Source: Pseudomonas sp. TH41
GTDB lineage: Bacteria; Pseudomonadota; Gammaproteobacteria; Pseudomonadales; Pseudomonadaceae
DNA: 64,000 nt
Direction: 5' to 3'
NCBI RefSeq assembly: GCF_016650695.1
Contig: NZ_JAEKFH010000003.1
Coordinates: 2,934,001 to 2,998,000, forward strand
Shown here: one piece after another, positions 57,199 to 64,000 of the stretch
Numbering within the stretch: the first letter of the stretch is position 1
Layout of the letters: each line of letters opens with the position of its first letter
Made by a program: the position numbers and the translations under genes
Notes under the pieces: generated by a model
What the model was told of the DNA's origin: nothing
Databases searched by the model: none
What the model saw: only the letters and a program-made list of their open reading frames with translations

Positions 57199-59052
57199 CT
57201 AGTAGTGATACCACTTCACCTCCAGCATCACTTCGTTCTCGGGTGATGCGAGGTGGCTGAATTCGCGCTGGGCACTCAGGCGCATACCCAGGTTGCGCGA
57301 CAGTTCCCACTGCTGATTCAGGCTCATGCTGCGGCGTACTTCGCCGTTGGTGAAGAAATCCCCTTTGGTTTCCAGGCTGAAGTTACCCAAAGGGTTTTTC
57401 CATAGCACACCACTGTTGAAGCCGGCCGCCGGGGCGATGAAGCCCGCGAAGTCATTGTTGTGTTCTACACGCACGGTACCCAGGGCAAACCCGAGTACGT
57501 CCTCGCCCAGTTGCCATGTCCCGCCGCCGCCACCGTTGACGTGGCTGACCAGCGTTTCGTCATCATGCTTGCCCGGCACGCGCTCCAACCCGCCGGTGAC
57601 TTGCCACGAAAGCGGTTGTAGCAGCTCATTGCGCGGGGTCAGGGAGCGGATGGTTGCCAGATCAAGCTGCTGGAATTGCCAGTGATTGCCTTCGTACTGG
57701 CGCAGCTTCATTTGCAGGATTTCGATCTGCGCGCCGAGAGGGAAACTCTCGGCGTTGTCATTGAGGTCGTGATAGGCCATGCGCAGGCCGTACTCGCCAA
57801 ACGCTTTGTCGCCCCGGGTGCCGATACCCGCTTGCCAGGTGCGGGATTCGTGGCCGTTTTCGGGCAGGCCGGGTTGCGGGATGTCCAGCTCCGGAGGCGG
57901 GTTCTGGTTGATTGCGCGCAGCAATTCGAAACTGCGCTGCGCCCGCTGCGGGTCGCGCTCCTGGCCATTGGCGCGGTAGCGTTCAAGTCGGTAAGCCGCA
58001 TCGATGATCAGCGCCTGGCGGTCGCGCGGTTGCGCCTTGAATGCCGGTTCCTGCAGTTGCTTCTGATCGGCGCTGACCTTCAGCACCCATTGTTGTTCTT
58101 GCGGATTCAATGGCTCGGCGCGGCTCAGCAGTTCACGCTCGCGCGAGGGACGATACTGAATGGATTCGACCAGTCCGGCTTCTTTCACGGCTTTGACCGT
58201 GTCGGTAGGAATGGCCGTCAGCGGAAATTGTTCGGTCAGGCGCAGGCTCGGACGGGCCACTTGCAGCAGTTCCAGCAGGCGATAAGAGCAGTTTTCGTCG
58301 AAGAAGAAATAGTCGAACTGGATCTGTTTCAGTTCCCAGACGTGCTCGACCATGCGCTCGGTTTCGGCCTGGGTCAGGTTTAGCCGGTACTCCCACAGGT
58401 CCCGGTTCTCGAGGCTACGGTACTCCGAGAGTTTTTCCTGATACGGCACCAGCGCAAACAGCCCCGGATAACCGCCCATCAAACCTTTCCAGGCATAGAG
58501 AATGCTGTTGTCCGAACCTTCGATGTAGGCACCGAAGTTGATCGCGTAACTGAGCAGGGCGGTGTGATCGCTCTGCACATCGGCCTGGTCAATGCGCAGC
58601 AAGGTGTGGCCGAACATCGATGACGGACTGTTCAGGTAGGCCGCCGGGAAAATCATCACCGCGCTGTGGGGTGAGACATCCTTGAACCATTGTTTGAACT
58701 CGGTGCAGTCCAGCGTCGGCAAACCGGTCAGGTTGAGCTGCGCCTTCAGCCAGCGTGTGCGGGCGGGGTAGACGCATTGGGCGTGTTTTTCGCCAGCACT
58801 GGCCGGGGCATACAGCGCCTGCACGGTCGCCGCCAGTTCATGGTCCGGGTGTTCGTTACCGTCGGGGGCCAGGAAGAATTTCTTGTCACTGACGTAGCTG
58901 CGCCAGCCGCCGAGCTTGGCGGTTTCGTAGTGGCCCAGGGAAATCCAGAAGGGGTCATTGGCCAGTTGCTGCAAACGTTGATTGTCGATGTGGGGCGCGG
59001 CGGACAGCGGGGCGCAGACACAGAGCGCCAGCCAGGCAAGGCGTTTGAGCAT
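57199..59052 (-). CDS. DUF4105 (Lnb N-terminal-like) protein with probable outer-membrane barrel
   Basis: This 617-residue exported protein starts at the ATG at 59052 with a signal peptide (MLKRLAWLALCVCAPLSAAP). Residues ~150-330 match DUF4105: SSMFGHTLLRID with a conserved His, AYIEGSDNSILYAWKGLMGGYPG, and FFFDENCSYRLLELL with a conserved Cys, together resembling an NlpC/P60-like thiol site. From ~residue 400 the chain shows alternating amphipathic strands with Gly-rich turns and ends in Tyr (VMLEVKWYHY), as in outer-membrane barrels. The enzymatic role is unknown. A DUF3015 gene lies upstream on the same strand. Confidence 0.82.
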   Translation of the reverse strand: MLKRLAWLALCVCAPLSAAPHIDNQRLQQLANDPFWISLGHYETAKLGGWRSYVSDKKFFLAPDGNEHPDHELAATVQALYAPASAGEKHAQCVYPARTRWLKAQLNLTGLPTLDCTEFKQWFKDVSPHSAVMIFPAAYLNSPSSMFGHTLLRIDQADVQSDHTALLSYAINFGAYIEGSDNSILYAWKGLMGGYPGLFALVPYQEKLSEYRSLENRDLWEYRLNLTQAETERMVEHVWELKQIQFDYFFFDENCSYRLLELLQVARPSLRLTEQFPLTAIPTDTVKAVKEAGLVESIQYRPSRERELLSRAEPLNPQEQQWVLKVSADQKQLQEPAFKAQPRDRQALIIDAAYRLERYRANGQERDPQRAQRSFELLRAINQNPPPELDIPQPGLPENGHESRTWQAGIGTRGDKAFGEYGLRMAYHDLNDNAESFPLGAQIEILQMKLRQYEGNHWQFQQLDLATIRSLTPRNELLQPLSWQVTGGLERVPGKHDDETLVSHVNGGGGGTWQLGEDVLGFALGTVRVEHNNDFAGFIAPAAGFNSGVLWKNPLGNFSLETKGDFFTNGEVRRSMSLNQQWELSRNLGMRLSAQREFSHLASPENEVMLEVKWYHY

Positions 59053-59144
59053 AGTGAGCAACTTAAGTCGAAAAAAATAAAGACCCGGCGCGGTTGATGC
59101 CATCTTGAATGACATTACCCAAAGAGGGGCAGGTCCAAAAAACA

Positions 59145-59176
59145 AAAAACCCGCTCCCCGAAAGGAACGGGCGGGT
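59145..59176 (-). terminator. Probable terminator/attenuator after DUF3015 gene
   Basis: The stem ACCCGC/GCGGGT is followed on the minus strand by a U-rich run (from AAAAAACAAAAAA on the plus strand). It lies directly after the DUF3015 stop and before the DUF4105 gene, so read-through could set their ratio. Confidence 0.65.
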
Positions 59177-59181
59177 CGAGC

Positions 59182-59670
59182 TTAAGCTTGAGTGGCGTAC
59201 TTGGCCAGACGCGGATCGTTCTTCAGAACGGCCATCGTGTTGGTATGCACATCGTCAGCGGTGACGTCAGCCTTGCTGAAAATCTGCTGGAAGTGCTCAT
59301 GAGTCACGGCGGCGAAGTGCGCACGGTCTTCCGGCGCCACGCCCAGTACCACGGCGTAAGTGGTCAGCGCTTCGCCCTGACCTTTAGCCATGTCTTCGGA
59401 CAGCTCATTCATCATGCCATTCATGGCAAACCAGGATTTGCCGCCGTAGGTCAGCGACGCATTCGTTGCGCAGCCGTTGGTACCGGAGGTCATACCGAAG
59501 GTTGCGTTGCCGGAAGTGCCGTTGGTGGTGGATGCCAGGAAATGAGCCGGGGTGCCACGCTGACCTTCGAACAGCATGTTGCCCCAACCGCAATCCGGGC
59601 CGCCTGGCGCTTGAGCCATAGCGTTGAGGGATACAACGGTGAAGAGAGTACCGAGAAGAATCCGTTTCAT
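59182..59670 (-). CDS. DUF3015 family periplasmic protein
   Basis: This 162-residue protein has a signal peptide (MKRILLGTLFTVVSLNAMAQA) and the DUF3015 pattern: GPDCGWGNMLFEGQRG, a Gly/Thr/Asn-rich stretch with ATNASL, and a helical C-terminal half (EDMAKGQGEALTTYAVVLGV). Two cysteines in the mature part may form a disulfide. The family has no assigned function. It precedes the DUF4105 gene by 130 bases on the same strand, and this pair recurs in Pseudomonas. Confidence 0.88.
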   Translation of the reverse strand: MKRILLGTLFTVVSLNAMAQAPGGPDCGWGNMLFEGQRGTPAHFLASTTNGTSGNATFGMTSGTNGCATNASLTYGGKSWFAMNGMMNELSEDMAKGQGEALTTYAVVLGVAPEDRAHFAAVTHEHFQQIFSKADVTADDVHTNTMAVLKNDPRLAKYATQA

Positions 59671-59948
59671 AGCTGAGTTCTCTTTATGTGCATACCAATG
59701 GACAAGGGGGTCTGGCCCATTTTGGCGCCAGTTGGGCCGGTTATTAGTCCAGCCGCGCAGTTTGGAGTTTAGGCACGATCGGGGGGTTCCGTGATTTTTT
59801 GCAAAACATGCATTGAAAACATTGATTTGGCCCCGGCCCGCTTGGGGATAGCGCTTTGTCTATGCTTTGGCTTGAGGCGCGCCTTGCCAGTCGGGTATAG
59901 GCAGCGCCAGAATGCCGCTATCTGCCCCGCCTGATGTAAGGAAGCCCG

Positions 59949-62387
59949 ATGCCTGATCCTGTTGCTGCCAGCTTGCGTCTAGCGCCCGAAGCGCTGACCC
60001 GTCCGTTTTCCGCTGAACAGTTCAGCTTCTCTACCACCAATGATCTGGAGCCCTTCCGCGGTGTGCTTGGCCAGGAACGTGCGGTCGAAGCCTTGCAGTT
60101 CGGTGTGGCCATGCCACGCCCCGGTTACAACGTCTTCGTCATGGGCGAGCCTGGCACTGGCCGGTTCTCGTTCGTAAAGCGTTATCTGAAAGCCGAAGGC
60201 AAGCGCCTGCAGACCCCGGCGGACTGGGTCTACGTCAACAATTTCGATGAACCTCGCGAGCCTCGCGCCCTGGAACTGCCATCGGGCACGGCCAACGCCT
60301 TCATCGGTGACATCAACGGTTTGATCGACAACCTGCTGGCGACCTTTCCCGCCGTGTTCGAGCACCCGTCCTACCAGCAGAAGAAAAGTGCTATCGACCG
60401 CGCCTTCAACCAGCGCTATGACAAAGCACTGGACGTGATCGAACGTCTGGCGCTGGAGAAGGAAGTCGCGCTTTACCGCGACGCCAGCAACATCGCGTTC
60501 ACCCCGATGAGCGAAGGCAAGGCGCTGGACGAAGCGGAGTTCGCTCAGTTGCCCGAGGTGGATCGCGAGCGTTTCCACGAAGACATTTCCTGGCTGGAAG
60601 AGCGGCTGAATGAAGAGCTCGCCAGCCTGCCGCAATGGAAGCGTGAGTCGAGCAATCAACTGCGCCACCTCAACGAAGAAACCATCACGCTGGCCTTGCA
60701 GCCTTTGCTCTCTCCGCTGTCGGAAAAATACGCCGAAAACGCGGCCGTCTGCGGCTACCTGCAAGCGATGCAGGTTTACCTGCTCAAGACCGTTGTCGAG
60801 CAATTGGTCGACGACAGCAAGGTTGATGCCGTTGCCCGCAAGATGCTGGAAGAACAATACGCGCCGAGTCTGGTGGTGGGTCATTCGTTCAGCGGCGGTG
60901 CGCCGGTGGTGTTCGAGCCGCATCCGACCTATGAAAACCTGTTCGGTCGTATCGAATACAGCACCGACCAGGGCGCGCTATACACCACCTATCGCCAACT
61001 GCGTCCGGGGGCCTTGCACCGCGCCAACGGCGGTTTCCTGATCCTTGAAGCGGATAAAATGCTCAGCGAACCGTTCGTGTGGGATGCGCTCAAGCGCGCC
61101 CTGCAATCGCGCAAGCTGAAAATGGAATCGCCGCTGGGTGAACTGGGCCGACTGGCGACCGTTACGCTGACGCCGCAACACATTCCGTTGCAGGTCAAAG
61201 TCGTCATCATCGGCGCCCGGCAGCTTTATTACACCCTGCAAGACCTCGATCCGGACTTCCAGGAGTTGTTCCGCGTCCTGGTGGATTTCGACGAAGACAT
61301 CCCGATGGTCGACGAGAGCCTGGAGCAGTTCGCCCAGTTGCTCAAAACCCGGACCTCCGAAGAAGGCATGGCGCCGCTGACCGCCGATGCGGTGGCGCGA
61401 CTGGCGACCTACAGCGCTCGCTTGGCTGAGCATCAAGGGCGTTTGTCCGCGCGAATCGGTGATCTATTCCAACTGGTCAGCGAAGCAGATTTCATTCGCC
61501 ACCTGGCGAGTGACGAAATGACCGACGCCGGGCACATCGAACGTGCGCTCAAGGCCAAGGCCACGCGCACCGGGCGCGTCTCGGCGCGGATTCTTGATGA
61601 CATGCTGGCCGGGATCATCCTGATCGACACCGATGGCGCAGCCGTCGGCAAGTGCAACGGGCTGACAGTGCTGGAAGTCGGTGACTCGGCGTTCGGTGTG
61701 CCGGCGCGGATTTCCGCCACGGTGTATCCGGGCGGCAGCGGCATCGTCGACATCGAGCGTGAGGTCAACCTCGGCCAGCCGATTCACTCCAAAGGCGTGA
61801 TGATCCTCACCGGGTACCTGGGCAGCCGTTACGCCCAGGAATTCCCGCTGGCGATTTCCGCCAGTATCGCGCTGGAGCAGTCCTACGGTTACGTCGATGG
61901 CGACAGCGCGTCGCTGGGCGAGGCTTGCACATTAATCTCGGCGCTCTCGAAAACGCCGCTCAAGCAATGTTTTGCGATCACCGGCTCGATTAACCAGTTC
62001 GGGGAAGTGCAGGCGGTGGGCGGGGTCAACGAGAAAATCGAAGGCTTCTTCCGGCTCTGCGAAGCCCGCGGGCTGACCGGTGAGCAGGGGGCGATCATTC
62101 CTCAGGCAAACGTGGCCACGCTGATGCTGGACGAGAAGGTGCTGGCAGCGGTGCGTGCGGGGCAGTTCCACGTATACGCGGTACGCCAGGCTGATGAGGC
62201 GTTGAGTCTGTTGGTCGGCGAGCCGGCGGGAGCGCCGGACGAGAACGGCGAATTCCCTGAAGGCAGCGTCAACGCGCGGGTGGTGGAACGTCTGCGGGTG
62301 ATCGCGGAAATGATCAGCGAAGATGACCTCAAGGAAGCCGAAAAAGAAGCGGCGCAGGAAGCACTGGTCGAAGCCAAGCCGGCCTGA
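59949..62387 (+). CDS. Lon-related ATP-dependent protease (AAA_32/LonC-like)
   Basis: This is an 812-residue protein. The N-terminal AAA_32-type region has an altered Walker A (GEPGTGRFS, Arg in place of Lys). A long helical insert occupies ~residues 150-290, and a second AAA part contains RANGGFLILEADKML. The C-terminal Lon proteolytic domain has the catalytic dyad: Ser in GDSASLGEA and Lys in GGVNEKIEGFF. It is cytoplasmic. The ATG at 59949 follows AAGGAAG. The role is probably protein quality control, but substrates are unknown. Confidence 0.92.
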   Translation: MPDPVAASLRLAPEALTRPFSAEQFSFSTTNDLEPFRGVLGQERAVEALQFGVAMPRPGYNVFVMGEPGTGRFSFVKRYLKAEGKRLQTPADWVYVNNFDEPREPRALELPSGTANAFIGDINGLIDNLLATFPAVFEHPSYQQKKSAIDRAFNQRYDKALDVIERLALEKEVALYRDASNIAFTPMSEGKALDEAEFAQLPEVDRERFHEDISWLEERLNEELASLPQWKRESSNQLRHLNEETITLALQPLLSPLSEKYAENAAVCGYLQAMQVYLLKTVVEQLVDDSKVDAVARKMLEEQYAPSLVVGHSFSGGAPVVFEPHPTYENLFGRIEYSTDQGALYTTYRQLRPGALHRANGGFLILEADKMLSEPFVWDALKRALQSRKLKMESPLGELGRLATVTLTPQHIPLQVKVVIIGARQLYYTLQDLDPDFQELFRVLVDFDEDIPMVDESLEQFAQLLKTRTSEEGMAPLTADAVARLATYSARLAEHQGRLSARIGDLFQLVSEADFIRHLASDEMTDAGHIERALKAKATRTGRVSARILDDMLAGIILIDTDGAAVGKCNGLTVLEVGDSAFGVPARISATVYPGGSGIVDIEREVNLGQPIHSKGVMILTGYLGSRYAQEFPLAISASIALEQSYGYVDGDSASLGEACTLISALSKTPLKQCFAITGSINQFGEVQAVGGVNEKIEGFFRLCEARGLTGEQGAIIPQANVATLMLDEKVLAAVRAGQFHVYAVRQADEALSLLVGEPAGAPDENGEFPEGSVNARVVERLRVIAEMISEDDLKEAEKEAAQEALVEAKPA

Positions 62388-62417
62388 CGCACACTGGACT
62401 TGAGATCTCACAAAGCA

Positions 62418-62512
62418 AATGTGGGAGCGGGCTTGCTCGCGAAAGCGGTTTTTCATTCAACAGAAATGTTGGCTGATACACCGCATTCGCGAGCAAGCCC
62501 GCTCCCACATTT
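62418..62512. repeat. REP pair (REPIN), GTGGGAGCGGGC subtype
   Basis: The arms AAATGTGGGAGCGGGCTTGC and complement flank a loop with TTTTTCATTCAACAGAAATG. It lies downstream of the Lon-related gene. Confidence 0.9.
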
Positions 62513-62710
62513 TTATCGGTGCTGAACTCACAAAGTGCCATCACACTGACGTCAATATTCACACAATGACCATTCGGCGCCTTCTGGTCTTAGTTGACGT
62601 GCTAGTCAGACTTTTCTTCTATTCTCAGCTCAAGGATATCGACAGTAATCACTGGATCGAGACAGCCTTCCCGTGGGGGCTGAATACCGGATCTACCGAG
62701 GGTCGCCGCC

Positions 62711-63034
62711 ATGTCGCGCAACCTCTGCCTCACCCGTCAATGCTTGGGTCTAGTGACCCGTATCGAATGTTCCATCCGCCCATTGGCGGGGGATACGGGC
62801 ATGTGGACCTTGCTCTTCGCTGCCGGAATGGCCGGCGAACAACCTTCAGCCATCAAGGCCCAAGGCCCGTTTCACGGCCCTTTCGTGGCGGAATCGATTC
62901 TCGACACTATTGTTGAAAGCCTGACGCTGCACGGCTATGAGCTGGCCGATGATCCGCAAATCTGGTGCCTGCATCTTCAAGCCCAGTTGCGGGAAATCAA
63001 CGGTGGTCGGTACCGCACTTTCGGCGGCTCCTGA
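62711..63034 (+). CDS. Conserved hypothetical protein, 107 residues
   Basis: This small cytoplasmic protein starts MSRNLCLTRQCLGLVTRIECSIRPLAG and contains GMWTLLFAAGMAGEQPSAIKAQGPFHGPFVAESILDTIVESLTLHGYE. I do not recognise a characterised domain; similar proteins seem common in Pseudomonas as hypotheticals. Two N-terminal cysteines and one later Cys are present. The ATG at 62711 follows GAGGG. A ~200-base leader separates it from the REP pair. It is convergent with the next gene, 25 bases away. Confidence 0.7.
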   Translation: MSRNLCLTRQCLGLVTRIECSIRPLAGDTGMWTLLFAAGMAGEQPSAIKAQGPFHGPFVAESILDTIVESLTLHGYELADDPQIWCLHLQAQLREINGGRYRTFGGS

Positions 63035-63059
63035 TTTCGCGTCCGTATTGTTGAGCAGG

Positions 63060-64000
63060 CTATTGGGCAAGGTGGGAGGTGTCAGCCTTGTCGAGTTTGA
63101 CCTCGAAACCATATTGCACGGTGGTGAGGTCGGTTCGTTGATAGGTTTCCAGTCGACTGGGCTGCCCGTAGAAGTAATGCACGCCGAACAAGGCCGGGCC
63201 TTCGGCGCTGGCATCGTGGCTGACCGAAAGAATTTCCTTCAGATAATTGCCGCTTTCGTCCCTGGCGAAAAATCGCCAGTCCTGGGCGGGAAACAGCTTT
63301 TGATCAACCACCAGCGCGTTGCCTTTGAGCTCCAGGCCCTTGGGCAGTTGGTGGGCGTCGATCGTGTTTTTCTCAACCGTGGCCAGGAATAGCGGCATGG
63401 AGCCCACCGCGTAAGCCGGCGTTTCAGGAAACAGGTTCAGGTCGTAGGTAATGGTGCCGCGCAGCGGATCGACCTGGTAAGCCTCCGGTGGCAATTCGAT
63501 AGGCTCATCGCGTTTACCGTTGCTGTCCTCGGTGAAGAAACTGACCGGGCTTTCGCCAGGGCTGAAGGACGTGCCGAGCAACTCATCATTGAAGCTTTTG
63601 GGGTGATCGAACTCGATACGGACGGCGCTCGGGTCATCGACTGACTGGCTGATGCTGACACTCTTTTTCAGTTGCTCCTCACCCAGTGTTGCACCCTTGA
63701 GCCAGTTCGGGGCCTGATCGTCGTACACCACTACCGGCAGCGAGAGTGGCTGAATGGTTTTCGCCGTGGTGTTGCGGTCGAAGCGCCGTATCGGCAGGTT
63801 CAGGTTTTTTCGGGTCACCGTAGCGGCTGAAAAATCCAGCACGCTGACTTCCAGAGTGTCGATCGGCCCATTGAAATACACCTTGGTGTAATGGTGGTTC
63901 TGTTGCTTTTCAAAGGTGCGCTGTTCTTCATCGATCTGTTTTTCGAACGCTTCGCTCCAGGCCTTCTGTTGCTGCATTTTCGCCAGTTGTTTTTGATAAA
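63060..64000 (-). CDS. Hypothetical protein, C-terminal part (5' end outside window)
   Basis: At least 313 residues are visible and the frame stays open through the right window edge; the ATG at 63977 is internal or a possible start. The visible start is a charged Gln/Glu-rich helix (FEKQIDEEQRTFEKQQNHH). The remainder looks beta-rich with segments such as WRFFARDESGNYLKEILSVSHD. It has no membrane helix and no catalytic motif I can name. The stop is TAG at 63060-63062. Confidence 0.7.
   Translation of the reverse strand, partial: YQKQLAKMQQQKAWSEAFEKQIDEEQRTFEKQQNHHYTKVYFNGPIDTLEVSVLDFSAATVTRKNLNLPIRRFDRNTTAKTIQPLSLPVVVYDDQAPNWLKGATLGEEQLKKSVSISQSVDDPSAVRIEFDHPKSFNDELLGTSFSPGESPVSFFTEDSNGKRDEPIELPPEAYQVDPLRGTITYDLNLFPETPAYAVGSMPLFLATVEKNTIDAHQLPKGLELKGNALVVDQKLFPAQDWRFFARDESGNYLKEILSVSHDASAEGPALFGVHYFYGQPSRLETYQRTDLTTVQYGFEVKLDKADTSHLAQ

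Noticed and set aside
62419..62916. A 165-codon plus-strand frame starting in a REP arm
   Set aside because: It overlaps the better-supported 107-residue gene in another frame and its C-terminal half has shadow composition.

Overview
The window reads as chromosomal DNA of a Pseudomonas species, most likely of the P. fluorescens group. The evidence is GC-rich coding sequence, typical Pseudomonas genes (cioAB, rhlE, a PP_4765-type flavoprotein, the quinate catabolic cluster, DUF3015 and DUF4105 genes, cstA/ybdD/yjiA) and about 23 copies of the inverted-repeat REP elements characteristic of this group. I see no rRNA, tRNA, CRISPR array, insertion sequence, prophage or integron. This is core-like chromosome with scattered accessory genes.

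Layout. 0-3.4 kb: the end of a class III aminotransferase and a complete NMT1/TauA-type ABC importer. 3.5-7.7 kb: a phosphohydrolase-fold membrane-anchored protein, a YciC-like membrane protein, a DUF2076 protein, and a NYN-domain protein followed directly by a DEDDh exonuclease. 7.8-19.8 kb: an Lrp regulator divergent from a DMT exporter, RhlE, a flavoprotein, an HDAC-fold amidohydrolase, a GNAT, TesB with a HAD phosphatase, an alpha/beta hydrolase with a YpfJ-type metallopeptidase, an IclR regulator and a second DMT transporter. 19.9-25.9 kb: a quinate/shikimate catabolic cluster (MFS uptake, QuiC-type dehydroshikimate dehydratase, TetR regulator, AroE-like dehydrogenase, AroQ). 26-32.8 kb: LysR, trmA with an NCS2 purine permease, a small secreted orphan, a DJ-1-fold protein, a higBA module with a nonsense-mutated toxin, and an MFS transporter. 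33.1-36 kb: cyanide-insensitive oxidase cioAB with a small third gene and an upstream ANR-like box. 36-44.6 kb: rlmG, a LuxR solo, fpr, mscL, radA, a PilZ protein, cstA and ybdD. 44.8-50.3 kb: a YjiA GTPase, two FCD regulators beside a DctA-like symporter, and glyA. 50.5-57 kb: a 1282-residue PAS-GGDEF-EAL protein, ettA and a short GreB-like protein. 57.2-64 kb: a DUF4105 protein with a DUF3015 neighbour, a Lon-related protease and two orphan genes.

How genes fit together. The quinate cluster supplies uptake plus three enzymes that would convert quinate or shikimate to protocatechuate. The dehydrogenase looks like the catabolic, NAD-preferring type rather than biosynthetic AroE. cstA, ybdD and yjiA form the usual pyruvate/peptide-uptake neighbourhood, and the start of cstA carries an A-rich Hfq/Crc-like motif. 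cioAB sits behind an ANR-like site.

The observations most worth following are: the higB toxin killed by one amber codon beside an intact antitoxin; a DJ-1-fold protein lacking all three catalytic residues; a GreB-like factor with a shortened coiled coil and no acidic tip; a DUF4105 protein that appears to end in an outer-membrane barrel; and paired REP elements whose loops as well as arms are conserved. No wholly new multi-gene system is obvious. Start codons are chosen by eye, so alternatives are stated where they matter.
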